IMG/VR virus record: IMGVR_UViG_3300027833_000073
Coordinates: 1 to 50,168 of that record
Strand: one strand, 5' to 3'
Length of the DNA stretch: 50,168 nt
Origin: a virus
Shown: positions 21,301 through 28,740 of the stretch, in pieces
How positions within the stretch are numbered: position 1 is the stretch's first letter
How the letters are laid out: every line of letters starts with the position of its first letter
The notes under the pieces: model-generated
The model's database searches: none
Seen by the model: the letters and a program-made list of their open reading frames with translations, nothing else
What the model was told of the DNA's origin: nothing
Program-made: the position numbers and the translations under genes

Positions 21301-21856
21301 AAAATTAGTAGACCCTGTTTATTTACCTGAAGGTGTTTATCAATTAAAACCACATAATGCTACTACTCCAACTTGGTCATTAGAACATAATGTTACAACT
21401 GAAACATCGGTATTGTCAAACACAAATACTCCAATTAATACAGAAACTAAAGATGTGTTTAATACTAGCTCAACGCCAGAAACAATTGTACGCTCTGAAA
21501 GCGTTCATAGAAGAATGAAAAAATACGCTGGTGAGATTAAAGAAAGAATAAAACTTGACGAATTTAAAATATCAGGTAATTCTGACAACAAATTATCAGT
21601 TAATTTTAGTGTTGCTAGTAATACAAATGTAGCTGGAGATTACTACAAGTGTCTTGAAGTTCATTACGTAAGAGATATTGGTCCAAATCAATTATACTCT
21701 GGTGCTCTTAGAACATATGGTCAACAAGGTATATGGGTAATGAGAAAGCTCATTAAAATCTCAATAACCACAGAAAACAAAATATCTGTTACAGATGTTG
21801 ATAATTCAGATATAGGTGGTTTTAATGGCGATATAGACTTCACTGTTGTAGTATAA
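18308..21856 (+). CDS. Large tail structural protein, 1182 aa
   Basis: Begins with ATG after an A-rich leader (aaaaaaaataaaac). The protein is Asn/Thr/Ser-rich and predicted almost entirely beta, without signal peptide or membrane helices. The last 250 residues contain a segment (FFLTNLGVEDVIFNSAKLV) with the look of an Ig-like strand pair comparable to the next gene product. Size, composition and position point to a baseplate hub, tail-tip or long fibre component. I recognise no catalytic motif. It is followed by the next gene after 2 nt. Confidence 0.75.
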   Translation: MANYPLITGNTNTALNAITTEAVGIQKISLTNSVNGKLDQYVILTIKSLGDVGTAVDITKISTVDENDVDSDTLLSETGNGYEKQKNSAYQSRLFTISPLQKTATTWVQEEPFIGVVDANHNVQQRHTASWATGSGDHAVPAATVLEANTASSYCIINSAGEALELNSTNTYAAAIAAGHSIVPLHNHQYIVDNNIPKGQYVNFLIRASATTGFDTNITHKLLINHDANVLYSGTNQNFEISLNASSLNIFQLVAEFNSNSITQGADLGARYSTMNFIPTNEITGNSWRYDKFAFSGMDFAADEFTLPLALDGNTDIASAQLANADSYQGSWLLSTEKQNTLAGLSQMFTTNIRVYDNSFVKQLFEVRQTKSLLENINFNDNRQEAGNEFVRTIKHLNSAYTTDGEISQAGVVYESSPSSNGVYTNFSLSDIKLDQTESIEVKIDDDKIEDIDYTFSTGVYSLYTYHADYAEKNGTIDNYSVTPSSSTSASLIPHVSDVNIKFKGTNDKLTGVAQHPMYTWAYSNYSKGLTEHNVTINTLETQDLINFNGLSTSNLITNEQLYCKDSNVDVSVKVAAGESNLAPRTDSEVASTVVPDVANPNKYYTVYADKEVPEQSTITSLARNGNGVYSGRNTEGHLEVDVEFRAAKTSWQPGSAYYGTNRIPWFHLFNEYKLKTAHTTVRPLINFTYDEDKCGVHEVTRLEFYGIPSLKTATNSSILDGPFDWSSDSSREFRQTSRVVLITADSDSLTHRVAADVDLASYVVGMEVFGLTGYFEGRNFIGEVVPHGSNATIIKLVQEGADGQAGSTPSVSIAATDNQGITVEIGKPTQKVNFTRDNYPYTTLGNFEERARVQKTYGSDLSYYNPEIQPIDLKVQDRIVNRQVPLSAYVALWNGMFVENNLAVNQEAVVTSNAIAEFPQKTTVVNYSPKEKSITYNAAEIPSERYYSQEYNTDVYLGDAMAMYYETILLPLEGIYSHTMDFFLTNLGVEDVIFNSAKLVDPVYLPEGVYQLKPHNATTPTWSLEHNVTTETSVLSNTNTPINTETKDVFNTSSTPETIVRSESVHRRMKKYAGEIKERIKLDEFKISGNSDNKLSVNFSVASNTNVAGDYYKCLEVHYVRDIGPNQLYSGALRTYGQQGIWVMRKLIKISITTENKISVTDVDNSDIGGFNGDIDFTVVV

Positions 21857-21858
21857 AA

Positions 21859-22401
21859 ATGCCTAGAATTCAAAAATTATTTAATGAGTTCGGAAAAACA
21901 TATTACACTCTACCTTTAACGATAACTAACGTTTTAGGTGGAGTGTTAATATTGAAAAAATTATATGTACAAAACAATCTAGAAGATAAAGAGTCTATTG
22001 AAGACAATATTGTTTTTACAATTGATGATTTTCAAACAGATTTTAGTAATTCACAACAATTAAATGCTGTAAATTATACTGTAAATCATTTTGGTCTTAC
22101 ATCAGAAAATATTTCAAAAAACGATAAAGTAAATTTTGAGTATTTGTTAAATCATAATAAAACGTTAGATTTAACTATTGTATTTGACCCAAGTGTATCT
22201 CAGTTTAAAACTGTACAAGGAACGTTTACAGCAAAATTTGTTATTAACTATGTTGTAAATAATACATCTCAAGCCGAATTGCATTTAAATTTAAAAGGAA
22301 ATGTAGATAGTAAAGAAGTTGTAACTGTACATGGAATTGATTATAGCAACATGAAAACTGTATCAGGAGTGCCTATATCAAACGTTATTAAATTATTTTA
22401 A
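21859..22401 (+). CDS. Ig-like (HYDIN/choice-of-anchor type) beta-sandwich protein
   Basis: 180 residues. The pattern LPLTITNVLGGVLILKKLYV, a central VNFEYLL, TIVFDPS followed by GTFTAKF, and a closing LHLNLKGNV is the strand pattern of HYDIN/ASPM-type Ig folds (N-terminal 'T.TN.G...L.I', 'F.P...G.F.A', 'L.G'). Such domains act as spacers or carbohydrate contacts in phage tails. No signal peptide, so it is assembled in the cytoplasm. It lies between two tail genes with 1-2 nt gaps and should belong to the same structure. Confidence 0.7.
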   Translation: MPRIQKLFNEFGKTYYTLPLTITNVLGGVLILKKLYVQNNLEDKESIEDNIVFTIDDFQTDFSNSQQLNAVNYTVNHFGLTSENISKNDKVNFEYLLNHNKTLDLTIVFDPSVSQFKTVQGTFTAKFVINYVVNNTSQAELHLNLKGNVDSKEVVTVHGIDYSNMKTVSGVPISNVIKLF

Positions 22402-22402
22402 T

Positions 22403-23482
22403 ATGCCTTTTATACCTACTGTCGGAATGTTATACGCTGGAGGACAAGTGTTTTATGTCAACTCCACAGAAGAATATGCTTTAATATTAGGAGCTGATTT
22501 AGGAGAAACATCTTTAGATGCAGATAGTAGTATTACAAGTAATTCTACTTCAACAAATTTAGGCACAGGTTTAAGTAACACAATAAGTATATCAGCTTTT
22601 AATTCAACTCAAGACTCTGCCTATAAAGCATTAAACTATGACAATCAATCTTATGATGATTGGTACATACCATCAAAAGATGAGTTAGGATTAATTTATA
22701 ATTCAAGGGGGTCATTGTATATTTATAAATCAGGAGTTTTTTATGCGTCTAGTAGTTTGGTTGACACAAAAAACTATTTTATATTACAGAGTGCTTCTGG
22801 TTCTTTTTTCGATACAGTGGTTACAAACCCATCTATTAATGTTTTAGTAATAAGAAAGGTATTTTTTTCAGCACCAATAATAAATATAGATTTTTTTAGA
22901 AATAGACCGTTAGCACCTAGAAGAGATTTTATTGATTTTGGAAGTATGATTGCTACAGATTTTTCAATAGTGCAAACTATAAATATTACAACAAGAAAAA
23001 GAGACCCTATTTTGATAGGATTACATATAGATGTTACAAAGTTATCAGAACCTTTACTAGCAACACCAGAGTCGTTGTTTGGAGGTTTAACGCACATAAT
23101 GTCTGTGTCAAATTTTGCAGGTCAAACTTGGTATAAAAATACTAATTTTGGTACATCAAACCTTACATCTATAGTAAATGGAACTTCTTATGCGCTTACT
23201 TTTAATCAGAACGTTAATTTTTCATTTAATGTACAAGGAGATTTATTAGAAGAGTTTAATTTAACTGTACCACAAGGAGAAAGTTATTTTCCTGTATTAT
23301 CAAACAAGCCTGAATTAAATATTGAACGTTTTTTTGGTAGAGATATTGACAAAGTTGAATTTTTAGTTGATATTTCAAATGGTAGGTTTTTTCCAAACGG
23401 TGGATTAGACATAATAACTCAAGGTAAAGGCTATTTAATTAACGCTAATGCAACTTTTACTATGAAAATTAAAAACTCATGA
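22403..23482 (+). CDS. Tail protein with DUF1566/C-type-lectin-like domain
   Basis: 359 residues. The N-terminal 150 residues carry GGQVFYV, then YDDWYIPSKDELGLIYNSR, the core signature of the DUF1566/Lcl family whose fold is C-type-lectin-like. Such domains serve as receptor-binding tips and, in some phages, as targets of diversity-generating retroelements. The rest is beta-rich and resembles the Ig-like neighbour. It overlaps the next gene by 4 nt. A role in host-surface recognition is inferred. No reverse transcriptase or template repeat is present in the window. Confidence 0.7.
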   Translation: MPFIPTVGMLYAGGQVFYVNSTEEYALILGADLGETSLDADSSITSNSTSTNLGTGLSNTISISAFNSTQDSAYKALNYDNQSYDDWYIPSKDELGLIYNSRGSLYIYKSGVFYASSSLVDTKNYFILQSASGSFFDTVVTNPSINVLVIRKVFFSAPIINIDFFRNRPLAPRRDFIDFGSMIATDFSIVQTINITTRKRDPILIGLHIDVTKLSEPLLATPESLFGGLTHIMSVSNFAGQTWYKNTNFGTSNLTSIVNGTSYALTFNQNVNFSFNVQGDLLEEFNLTVPQGESYFPVLSNKPELNIERFFGRDIDKVEFLVDISNGRFFPNGGLDIITQGKGYLINANATFTMKIKNS

Positions 23483-24210
23483 TAAAAGATTCTCTTAACT
23501 TTCCACTTATACCTATAGAAATTACATTTAATGTATTAGGTCGTATTGCTATTACTAGAATAGCTTTAGAAAAAGCTATAAGTCAAATGGCAGAACATGC
23601 CTCTATAGGCGTTATGCGTAATGATTTACTAGGTTTTTATAGGTTAACTGATTCAGTGGTGAACAATTTATACAATAGTTTTAGTGGAACAGATGCGTCT
23701 AAAGCTCAAGAAACTATAGCTATTTTAAATGCAGATAACCCAGAAAGAAGTGATATACCAGGTTTTGACCATAAAGCTTATCAAGCAGATTATGCGTTAA
23801 AACTATCAATAATCAAATCAAAGCTTACATACACGCTAGAGTTTAAAGATAGTTTTGCAAATACGATAGGTGGTTTTTTGCCTTTTTCTCAGAATTTGTC
23901 TTTTGATAAAAACATATATACATGTTTGATAGGTAATAATGCTAGGATAAATACTAATTTAGTTTTATCAATAAAACAAACAAGTACATCGGTTGTTGGA
24001 AAATATTACATATCAAATAAAAACAATTTTTTTAGAACATCTGGTACTCTTTTTAATTGGTTGACAAACCTAAAACAAACAAGAGGTTATGACCCTGTAA
24101 ATGAAGATTATTTATTTGATATTAACGTTATCTTTACAAACAAAGTTTCTTTGTTTAAAACAAAATTTATAATTACAGATGTAGACAATACAAATCTTGT
24201 AGACATATAA
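23479..24210 (+). CDS. Tail-cassette protein, unknown, 243 aa
   Basis: ATGA overlap with the upstream gene. The N-terminal half is helical (ITRIALEKAISQMAEHASIG); the C-terminal half is beta (YTLEFKDSFANTIGGF, VFIVIIFTNKVSL-like strands). No family recognised. Inclusion in the tightly packed fibre cassette, directly before the fibre gene, suggests a baseplate or fibre-linking protein. Confidence 0.65.
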   Translation: MIKDSLNFPLIPIEITFNVLGRIAITRIALEKAISQMAEHASIGVMRNDLLGFYRLTDSVVNNLYNSFSGTDASKAQETIAILNADNPERSDIPGFDHKAYQADYALKLSIIKSKLTYTLEFKDSFANTIGGFLPFSQNLSFDKNIYTCLIGNNARINTNLVLSIKQTSTSVVGKYYISNKNNFFRTSGTLFNWLTNLKQTRGYDPVNEDYLFDINVIFTNKVSLFKTKFIITDVDNTNLVDI

Positions 24211-24214
24211 AGAC

Positions 24215-26509
24215 ATGGCAGAAGATATAAAATTAGTAATAGGTACAGACAATCCTACTATTGTAGTTACTACGGTAGACAAAGTAAACATAAGAGACGC
24301 TGCTAAAAGTTCTGAAATTAACTTTGTAGCTACAGGTTCTAGTGGTATTAAGGGCGATACAGGCCCACAAGGGCCAGCAGGAACAGGTATAACAACTGAA
24401 CAAGCTGCAGCTATAGACGCAAACACAGCTAAAAATTCTTTTGACGGTGCGTCTATAAACAAGCTAAACAATATAGAAGCTAATGCACAAGTCAATAGAG
24501 CGCTTCTAGACGAAGATAACATGGCAAGTGATAGTGATACATTAGCGCCTACCCAACAGTCTGTTAAAGCTTATGTAGATGGACAGACACACCTACAAAT
24601 AGGTACGAATAGTACTAACGCATTAGCAGGTAATACAACTACAATATCTACAGAGCAGGCATCTGCTATAACTGCTAATACAAGTAAGACAGGTATAACT
24701 ACTAGCCAAGCATCAGCGATTGTTACAAACACTGCAAAGACAGGAATTACTACATCACAAGCATCAGCTATTACAGCCAATACAGCTAAGACAGGTATTA
24801 CAACGAGTCAAGCTGACGCAATTACTGCGAACACTGCTAAGCCAGACTTAACAGTTGATGGTGCTGGTACAGTACATTCTAACAACTATACAGACACCGT
24901 ATACACTCATCCAGACAATCATGCTATATCTGTCATTACAGGTCTGCAGACGGCTTTAGATTCAAAGCAAGATTCTATTGGAAATGGAGACTTGACTATT
25001 GCTATGGTTAATAGTTTACAAACATCATTGAATGGCAAAGTTAGTGGTAATCGAGTATTAACCGATGTACCAATAAATGCAGTCTTTACTGACACTGTGT
25101 ATACACATCCTACGAATCATGCTATATCAGTTATTACAGGTTTACAAACAGCCTTAAACTCTAAGCAAGATGCAATAGGCAGTGAGGACTTGACAATACA
25201 GCAAACAGACGGTTTGCAAGATGCGTTAGACGCAAAAGTAGATGACAGTCAGGTACTCACAAACGTGCCAGCAAATGCAGTCTTTACTGACACTGTTTAC
25301 ACACACCCTGCAAACCATGCTATATCAGTTATTACTGGCTTACAAACAGCATTAAATTCTAAACAGGATGGAATTGGTAGCGAAGATTTAACTATTGCAA
25401 TGACTGATGGTTTACAAGACGCACTTAATGCTAAAGTAGACGATAGCCAAGTTCTTACTAATGTGCCTGCTAATGCTGTATTTACAGATACTAACACTAC
25501 GTATAGCATACAAGACGGTGAGTTGTCACAAAACAACTTTACTGACGCAGACCATACTAAGTTAAATGGTATAGAAGCATCTGCAGACGTTACAGATACT
25601 GCTAATGTTACATCATCAGGGGCATTAATGGATTCTGAGCTAACTGACCTTGCTGGCGTAAAAGGCGTTACAATATCAACCTTGCAGGTTAAGCCAAGCG
25701 AAGGTGGTTTTGCTAACGGAGATAAAACCAAACTTGACGCAATAGAAGCATCAGCAGATGTAACTGATGCAGCAAATGTAACTTCTGCTGGTGCGTTAAT
25801 GGATTCAGAGCTTACAGATTTAGCAGGTGTTAAAGGTGTAACAATTTCTACACTTCAAGTTAAACCTTCTGAGGGCGCGTTTGCAAATGGCGATAAGACT
25901 AAGCTAGATTCTATTGCAGCTAACGCCACTGCTGACCAAACAAATGTTACAGGTTCTTCAGGTACAGTTACATCTATTGGAAACTTAACAGGTGAGGTGG
26001 TTTCTACAAACAGAGCTACAACTATAGCAAAACAAAAAGAAATTTATTTTAATAACTTTGATGATAAAATAGGTACTACACAATTGTATATACCTTTTAA
26101 GAGTGCAAACGAACAAACGCTTCCTTTTGCAGAAGAGGCAGCATTTTTGACTCCTACAGACGGAAGAGTTGTGTCTGTTACTGTAAGAGGTCATATAATT
26201 ACTGGTTCAGGTGAGGTTACAGTTAGTGTTAGAACATTTGGTTTAAACGCGTCTGTTTCTACTTCTTTTACAATAGAAGAGTCTAAGGCTCACGACATTA
26301 ATACTGCAGACGACCACCACGCTTTTCATTTTGTATTTGATAATGCAAAACATTTTGAATCTGGAGAGCTTGTAGCAATAGGTATAAAATCTGATACTAA
26401 CATAGACGGATTTCCTGCTACTTCATTTTGGTATGCTACAACAGTAGTAGAATACGATTGGGCAAATCAAGGATTTACAGCACATCAAGAATATGACTCA
26501 GTACAATAA
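24215..26509 (+). CDS. Repeat-built tail fibre, 764 aa
   Basis: Begins 4 nt after the preceding gene. Domain order: short N-terminal anchor; one collagen-like stretch GDTGPQGPAGTG (about 50-61); an alpha-helical repeat around ITTSQASAITANTAK (three to four copies, about 150-210); three copies of a unit built on VYTHPxNHAISVITGLQTAL; two copies of a 56-residue unit SADVTDxANVTS...TKLD; and a C-terminal beta domain of about 160 residues starting near KEIYFNNF, of a kind common at phage fibre tips. The repeats should form a trimeric shaft and the last domain the receptor-binding tip. The tandem units are nearly identical as protein yet differ in most codons (see findings). Confidence 0.88.
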   Translation: MAEDIKLVIGTDNPTIVVTTVDKVNIRDAAKSSEINFVATGSSGIKGDTGPQGPAGTGITTEQAAAIDANTAKNSFDGASINKLNNIEANAQVNRALLDEDNMASDSDTLAPTQQSVKAYVDGQTHLQIGTNSTNALAGNTTTISTEQASAITANTSKTGITTSQASAIVTNTAKTGITTSQASAITANTAKTGITTSQADAITANTAKPDLTVDGAGTVHSNNYTDTVYTHPDNHAISVITGLQTALDSKQDSIGNGDLTIAMVNSLQTSLNGKVSGNRVLTDVPINAVFTDTVYTHPTNHAISVITGLQTALNSKQDAIGSEDLTIQQTDGLQDALDAKVDDSQVLTNVPANAVFTDTVYTHPANHAISVITGLQTALNSKQDGIGSEDLTIAMTDGLQDALNAKVDDSQVLTNVPANAVFTDTNTTYSIQDGELSQNNFTDADHTKLNGIEASADVTDTANVTSSGALMDSELTDLAGVKGVTISTLQVKPSEGGFANGDKTKLDAIEASADVTDAANVTSAGALMDSELTDLAGVKGVTISTLQVKPSEGAFANGDKTKLDSIAANATADQTNVTGSSGTVTSIGNLTGEVVSTNRATTIAKQKEIYFNNFDDKIGTTQLYIPFKSANEQTLPFAEEAAFLTPTDGRVVSVTVRGHIITGSGEVTVSVRTFGLNASVSTSFTIEESKAHDINTADDHHAFHFVFDNAKHFESGELVAIGIKSDTNIDGFPATSFWYATTVVEYDWANQGFTAHQEYDSVQ
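25571..25909 (+). repeat. Two tandem 56-codon fibre repeats with recoded DNA
   Basis: Unit A spans 25571-25738 and unit B 25742-25909. By hand alignment 53 of 56 residues are identical; of those 53 codons, 38 differ synonymously and only 15 are the same. The DNA copies therefore have little uninterrupted identity although the protein repeat is kept. Confidence 0.9.
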
Positions 26510-26515
26510 AATATT

Positions 26516-27094
26516 ATGGCAAAGATAAACGTAGATATAACAACTAAAGTGGACATCTCTTGTAGAGAGGGTGATAGCTTTGAATTAAATATAGATGTAA
26601 CTAATGTAGGTGGTAGTGCATTTGACTTTACAGATAAAACTGTTTTGTTTGCTATATATGATGCAAATAAACAGCCTATAAAAATATGTCTTAATATTGG
26701 TGACGATTTTCCTATGTTAACGAGCAATACTGGTTCTAATCAACCAACGACAACTGGTAAAAAAATTGCTCGTGCATTAACAAAGTTATACAACATAGAT
26801 AGTAGCTTTTTTAACTACGTATATAACGATGAATTAGATTATATAATTCCTTTTAGAGTAAATCAAATTACATTTTTAACTATATCAGAGTCTAATATTG
26901 AAATATTAAATAACAATATAAATATTGTAATAGATAGTATCAAGTTTAACATACCTTTTGGTGTGTATAGTTATGATGTAAAGTTGGTGTCTGATTTAGA
27001 AGATGTTTTACATGCAACTAATGATGTTTCAGAATCTAAGTACAAAAACTCTACAACTTGGATGGAAGGTAAATTTACAGTTAATAAAAATTAA
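26516..27094 (+). CDS. Beta-rich tail/baseplate protein, paralogue 2 of 3
   Basis: 192 residues, starting 6 nt after the fibre gene. It shares with the 17197 product an N-terminal ISCREGDSF strand and C-terminal IPFGVYSYDV plus TTWMEGKFTV. The middle is divergent and holds an Asn-rich insertion (EILNNNINIVIDSIKF). No signal peptide or TM. The triplicated fold placed on both sides of the fibre genes suggests fibre-attachment or baseplate adaptors. Confidence 0.75.
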   Translation: MAKINVDITTKVDISCREGDSFELNIDVTNVGGSAFDFTDKTVLFAIYDANKQPIKICLNIGDDFPMLTSNTGSNQPTTTGKKIARALTKLYNIDSSFFNYVYNDELDYIIPFRVNQITFLTISESNIEILNNNINIVIDSIKFNIPFGVYSYDVKLVSDLEDVLHATNDVSESKYKNSTTWMEGKFTVNKN

Positions 27095-27096
27095 TT

Positions 27097-27996
27097 ATGG
27101 CTATAAAAATAACAACAGATAAGTCTAAAAAAATAGACATTACGGCTAAACGTTTAGACGACTTTATAGTTAATTTAGAAATTAAAAACGAAAGCGGTAA
27201 TCTTGTAGAGTTTACAAGAGATGCTTATACGTATTTAAATAAAGACACAATATCTAGAAACGACAAATTAAATTCACTAGGTAATGAAGATGTTATGCTG
27301 TTTACTATAACAACAGAAGACGATACACCTGTTTTGTCTGCTTGTAGTTCTGATTTAGATTTAGCAATGTCTAATAGTATAGACCCAACACAACATCTAG
27401 ATGATAACGACGACAATGGAGGTAACTATACAAATCCACAAAATCAAAGAGATTTTGATAAACTTTACGATGAATTTCATATTATAAAAATTCAAGCTAT
27501 AGCAAACGCAATTTCTAAATCTTCTCACAAAAACACAGAAGAAGAGCAGAGTAATTACGGCATTAAAAACCTAAACTTTTATACAGACAGGTTGAGAACA
27601 GGTTTACCTACTAATTTTAATAATTCTACTAATGGTATATATAGCTTTTCAGATTACAGAGATTGGTTATATAATATATTTACTAATTTAGATGTAGTTA
27701 AAAATTCTTTTATAAATAGTGAGCTATTTTCTAACCCAGATTTTACTGGCTACACAGGTAATAGATATATATTTTTTGGAAGAGTGGAAGGCAATAATAG
27801 TTTTCAAATAAAATTTGACCACGATAAATTTAACTTACCTGCAGGTAATTACAAGTACACTTTTAAGTCTTTAAGCAACATGGCAAATATTTTAAAACCT
27901 GGTTTTTCTGAAAGAATACAAACAGCTGGACCTTACAAAGAATCTTATACAAACCAAACAACGTGGATACACGGTAAACTAAAAATAAATGAATAA
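27097..27996 (+). CDS. Beta-rich tail/baseplate protein, paralogue 3 of 3
   Basis: 299 residues, starting 2 nt after paralogue 2, longer by an inserted mainly helical and Asn/Asp-rich middle (about 85-215). The shared ends are ITAKRLDDF at the N-terminus and LPAGNYKYTF plus TTWIHGKLKI at the C-terminus. Overlaps the next short gene by 8 nt (ATGAATAA). Role inferred as for the other two copies. Confidence 0.72.
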   Translation: MAIKITTDKSKKIDITAKRLDDFIVNLEIKNESGNLVEFTRDAYTYLNKDTISRNDKLNSLGNEDVMLFTITTEDDTPVLSACSSDLDLAMSNSIDPTQHLDDNDDNGGNYTNPQNQRDFDKLYDEFHIIKIQAIANAISKSSHKNTEEEQSNYGIKNLNFYTDRLRTGLPTNFNNSTNGIYSFSDYRDWLYNIFTNLDVVKNSFINSELFSNPDFTGYTGNRYIFFGRVEGNNSFQIKFDHDKFNLPAGNYKYTFKSLSNMANILKPGFSERIQTAGPYKESYTNQTTWIHGKLKINE

Positions 27997-28144
27997 CTCA
28001 ATGGACAACATTAAAGACTTTGAAGAAAAAAACAAAGAGACAGCTAGAACCACTTGGGATAGTTGGATAAAAGACTTAGAAGAAACAGACCAACCAGAAA
28101 CTTGCAACATAGACGACACTGATTGTGAGGCTTGTGGGTCATAA
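27989..28144 (+). CDS. Small Cys-containing protein, 51 aa
   Basis: ATG at 27989 overlaps the preceding stop by 8 nt, a junction used throughout this genome. The product is acidic and helical (NIKDFEEKNKETARTTWDSW) and ends in a cysteine cluster TCNIDDTDCEACGS, which could bind a metal ion. No recognised family. The overlap and lack of any other gene in this gap support it being real. Confidence 0.6.
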   Translation: MNNSMDNIKDFEEKNKETARTTWDSWIKDLEETDQPETCNIDDTDCEACGS

Positions 28145-28155
28145 AACAATATATA

Positions 28156-28314
28156 ATGAGTTTAGTAGAAAACATTAACAAAAGAAAGAAAGCAGGTACG
28201 TCACGTTCAAAAAAGAATAGCACAATATCTGCAAAAGCATATTCTGGAATGAAGAACTATAAAAGTGGAGGAATGATAGGCTGCCCTTGTAGGCTTAAAA
28301 ATCAAAACGACTAA
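28156..28314 (+). CDS. Small basic protein, 52 aa
   Basis: The longer frame reaches 28132, but the ATG at 28156 follows an AT-rich leader after the previous stop and gives a clean Lys-rich start (MSLVENINKRKKAGTSRSKK). The C-terminus is GGMIGCPCRL with a CPC motif. It heads a series of small, Lys/Arg-rich proteins, which in phages often coat or condense DNA; that role is inference. Stop and next start share one base (TAATG). Confidence 0.6.
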   Translation: MSLVENINKRKKAGTSRSKKNSTISAKAYSGMKNYKSGGMIGCPCRLKNQND

Positions 28315-28436
28315 TGGCTGTATTTAAGAAACATAACATGTATAGTAAGTCAGGCACTAAAAAAGTAGCAAAGACTAAAAAAGAACACCTAGCATTAAAA
28401 GCTAAAGGCTATACACACACTAAGCCAAAAAAATGA
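28314..28436 (+). CDS. Small basic protein, 40 aa
   Basis: Start ATG overlaps the previous stop as TAATG. The product is 35-40% Lys/Arg/His (MAVFKKHNMYSKSG at the start, KGYTHTKPKK at the end) and resembles tiny basic proteins common in marine phage genomes. Followed by a 4-nt gap and another basic protein. Probably a DNA-binding virion or nucleoid-acting protein; no direct evidence. Confidence 0.6.
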   Translation: MAVFKKHNMYSKSGTKKVAKTKKEHLALKAKGYTHTKPKK

Positions 28437-28440
28437 TATT

Positions 28441-28740
28441 ATGGCAGAACGAAAAGAAAAACCTATAAGAAAAACTACTAAAGGGAAAGGTGCTAATTAC
28501 AGGTCTACTAAATCTGGTGCTGGTATGACCAAAAAAGGTGTTGCAGCATATAGAAAGAAGAACCCTGGAAGTAAACTTAAAACTGCTGTAACAGGCAAAG
28601 TTAAGAAAGGTAGTAAAGCGGCAGGAAGACGTAAATCATACTGTGCAAGGTCAGCAGGACAACTTAAAAAAAGTAGTGCTAAAACAAAGAACGACCCTAA
28701 CAGTAGAATAAGACAAGCCCGTAGAAGATGGAAATGTTAA
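28441..28740 (+). CDS. Arg/Lys-rich small phage protein (DUF6321-like)
   Basis: 99 residues with very high basic content. The core MTKKGVAAYRKKNPGSKLK, then GSKAAGRRKSYCARSAGQ, is a pattern I recognise from a widespread small phage family (I believe DUF6321). Function is not established; the charge suggests DNA or RNA contact. It overlaps the next gene by 13 nt, so the two are probably translated together. Confidence 0.75.
   Translation: MAERKEKPIRKTTKGKGANYRSTKSGAGMTKKGVAAYRKKNPGSKLKTAVTGKVKKGSKAAGRRKSYCARSAGQLKKSSAKTKNDPNSRIRQARRRWKC

Noticed and set aside
22403-23482. Complete diversity-generating retroelement
   Set aside because: A suitable lectin-like target exists, but no reverse transcriptase, Avd gene or template repeat is present in the window.
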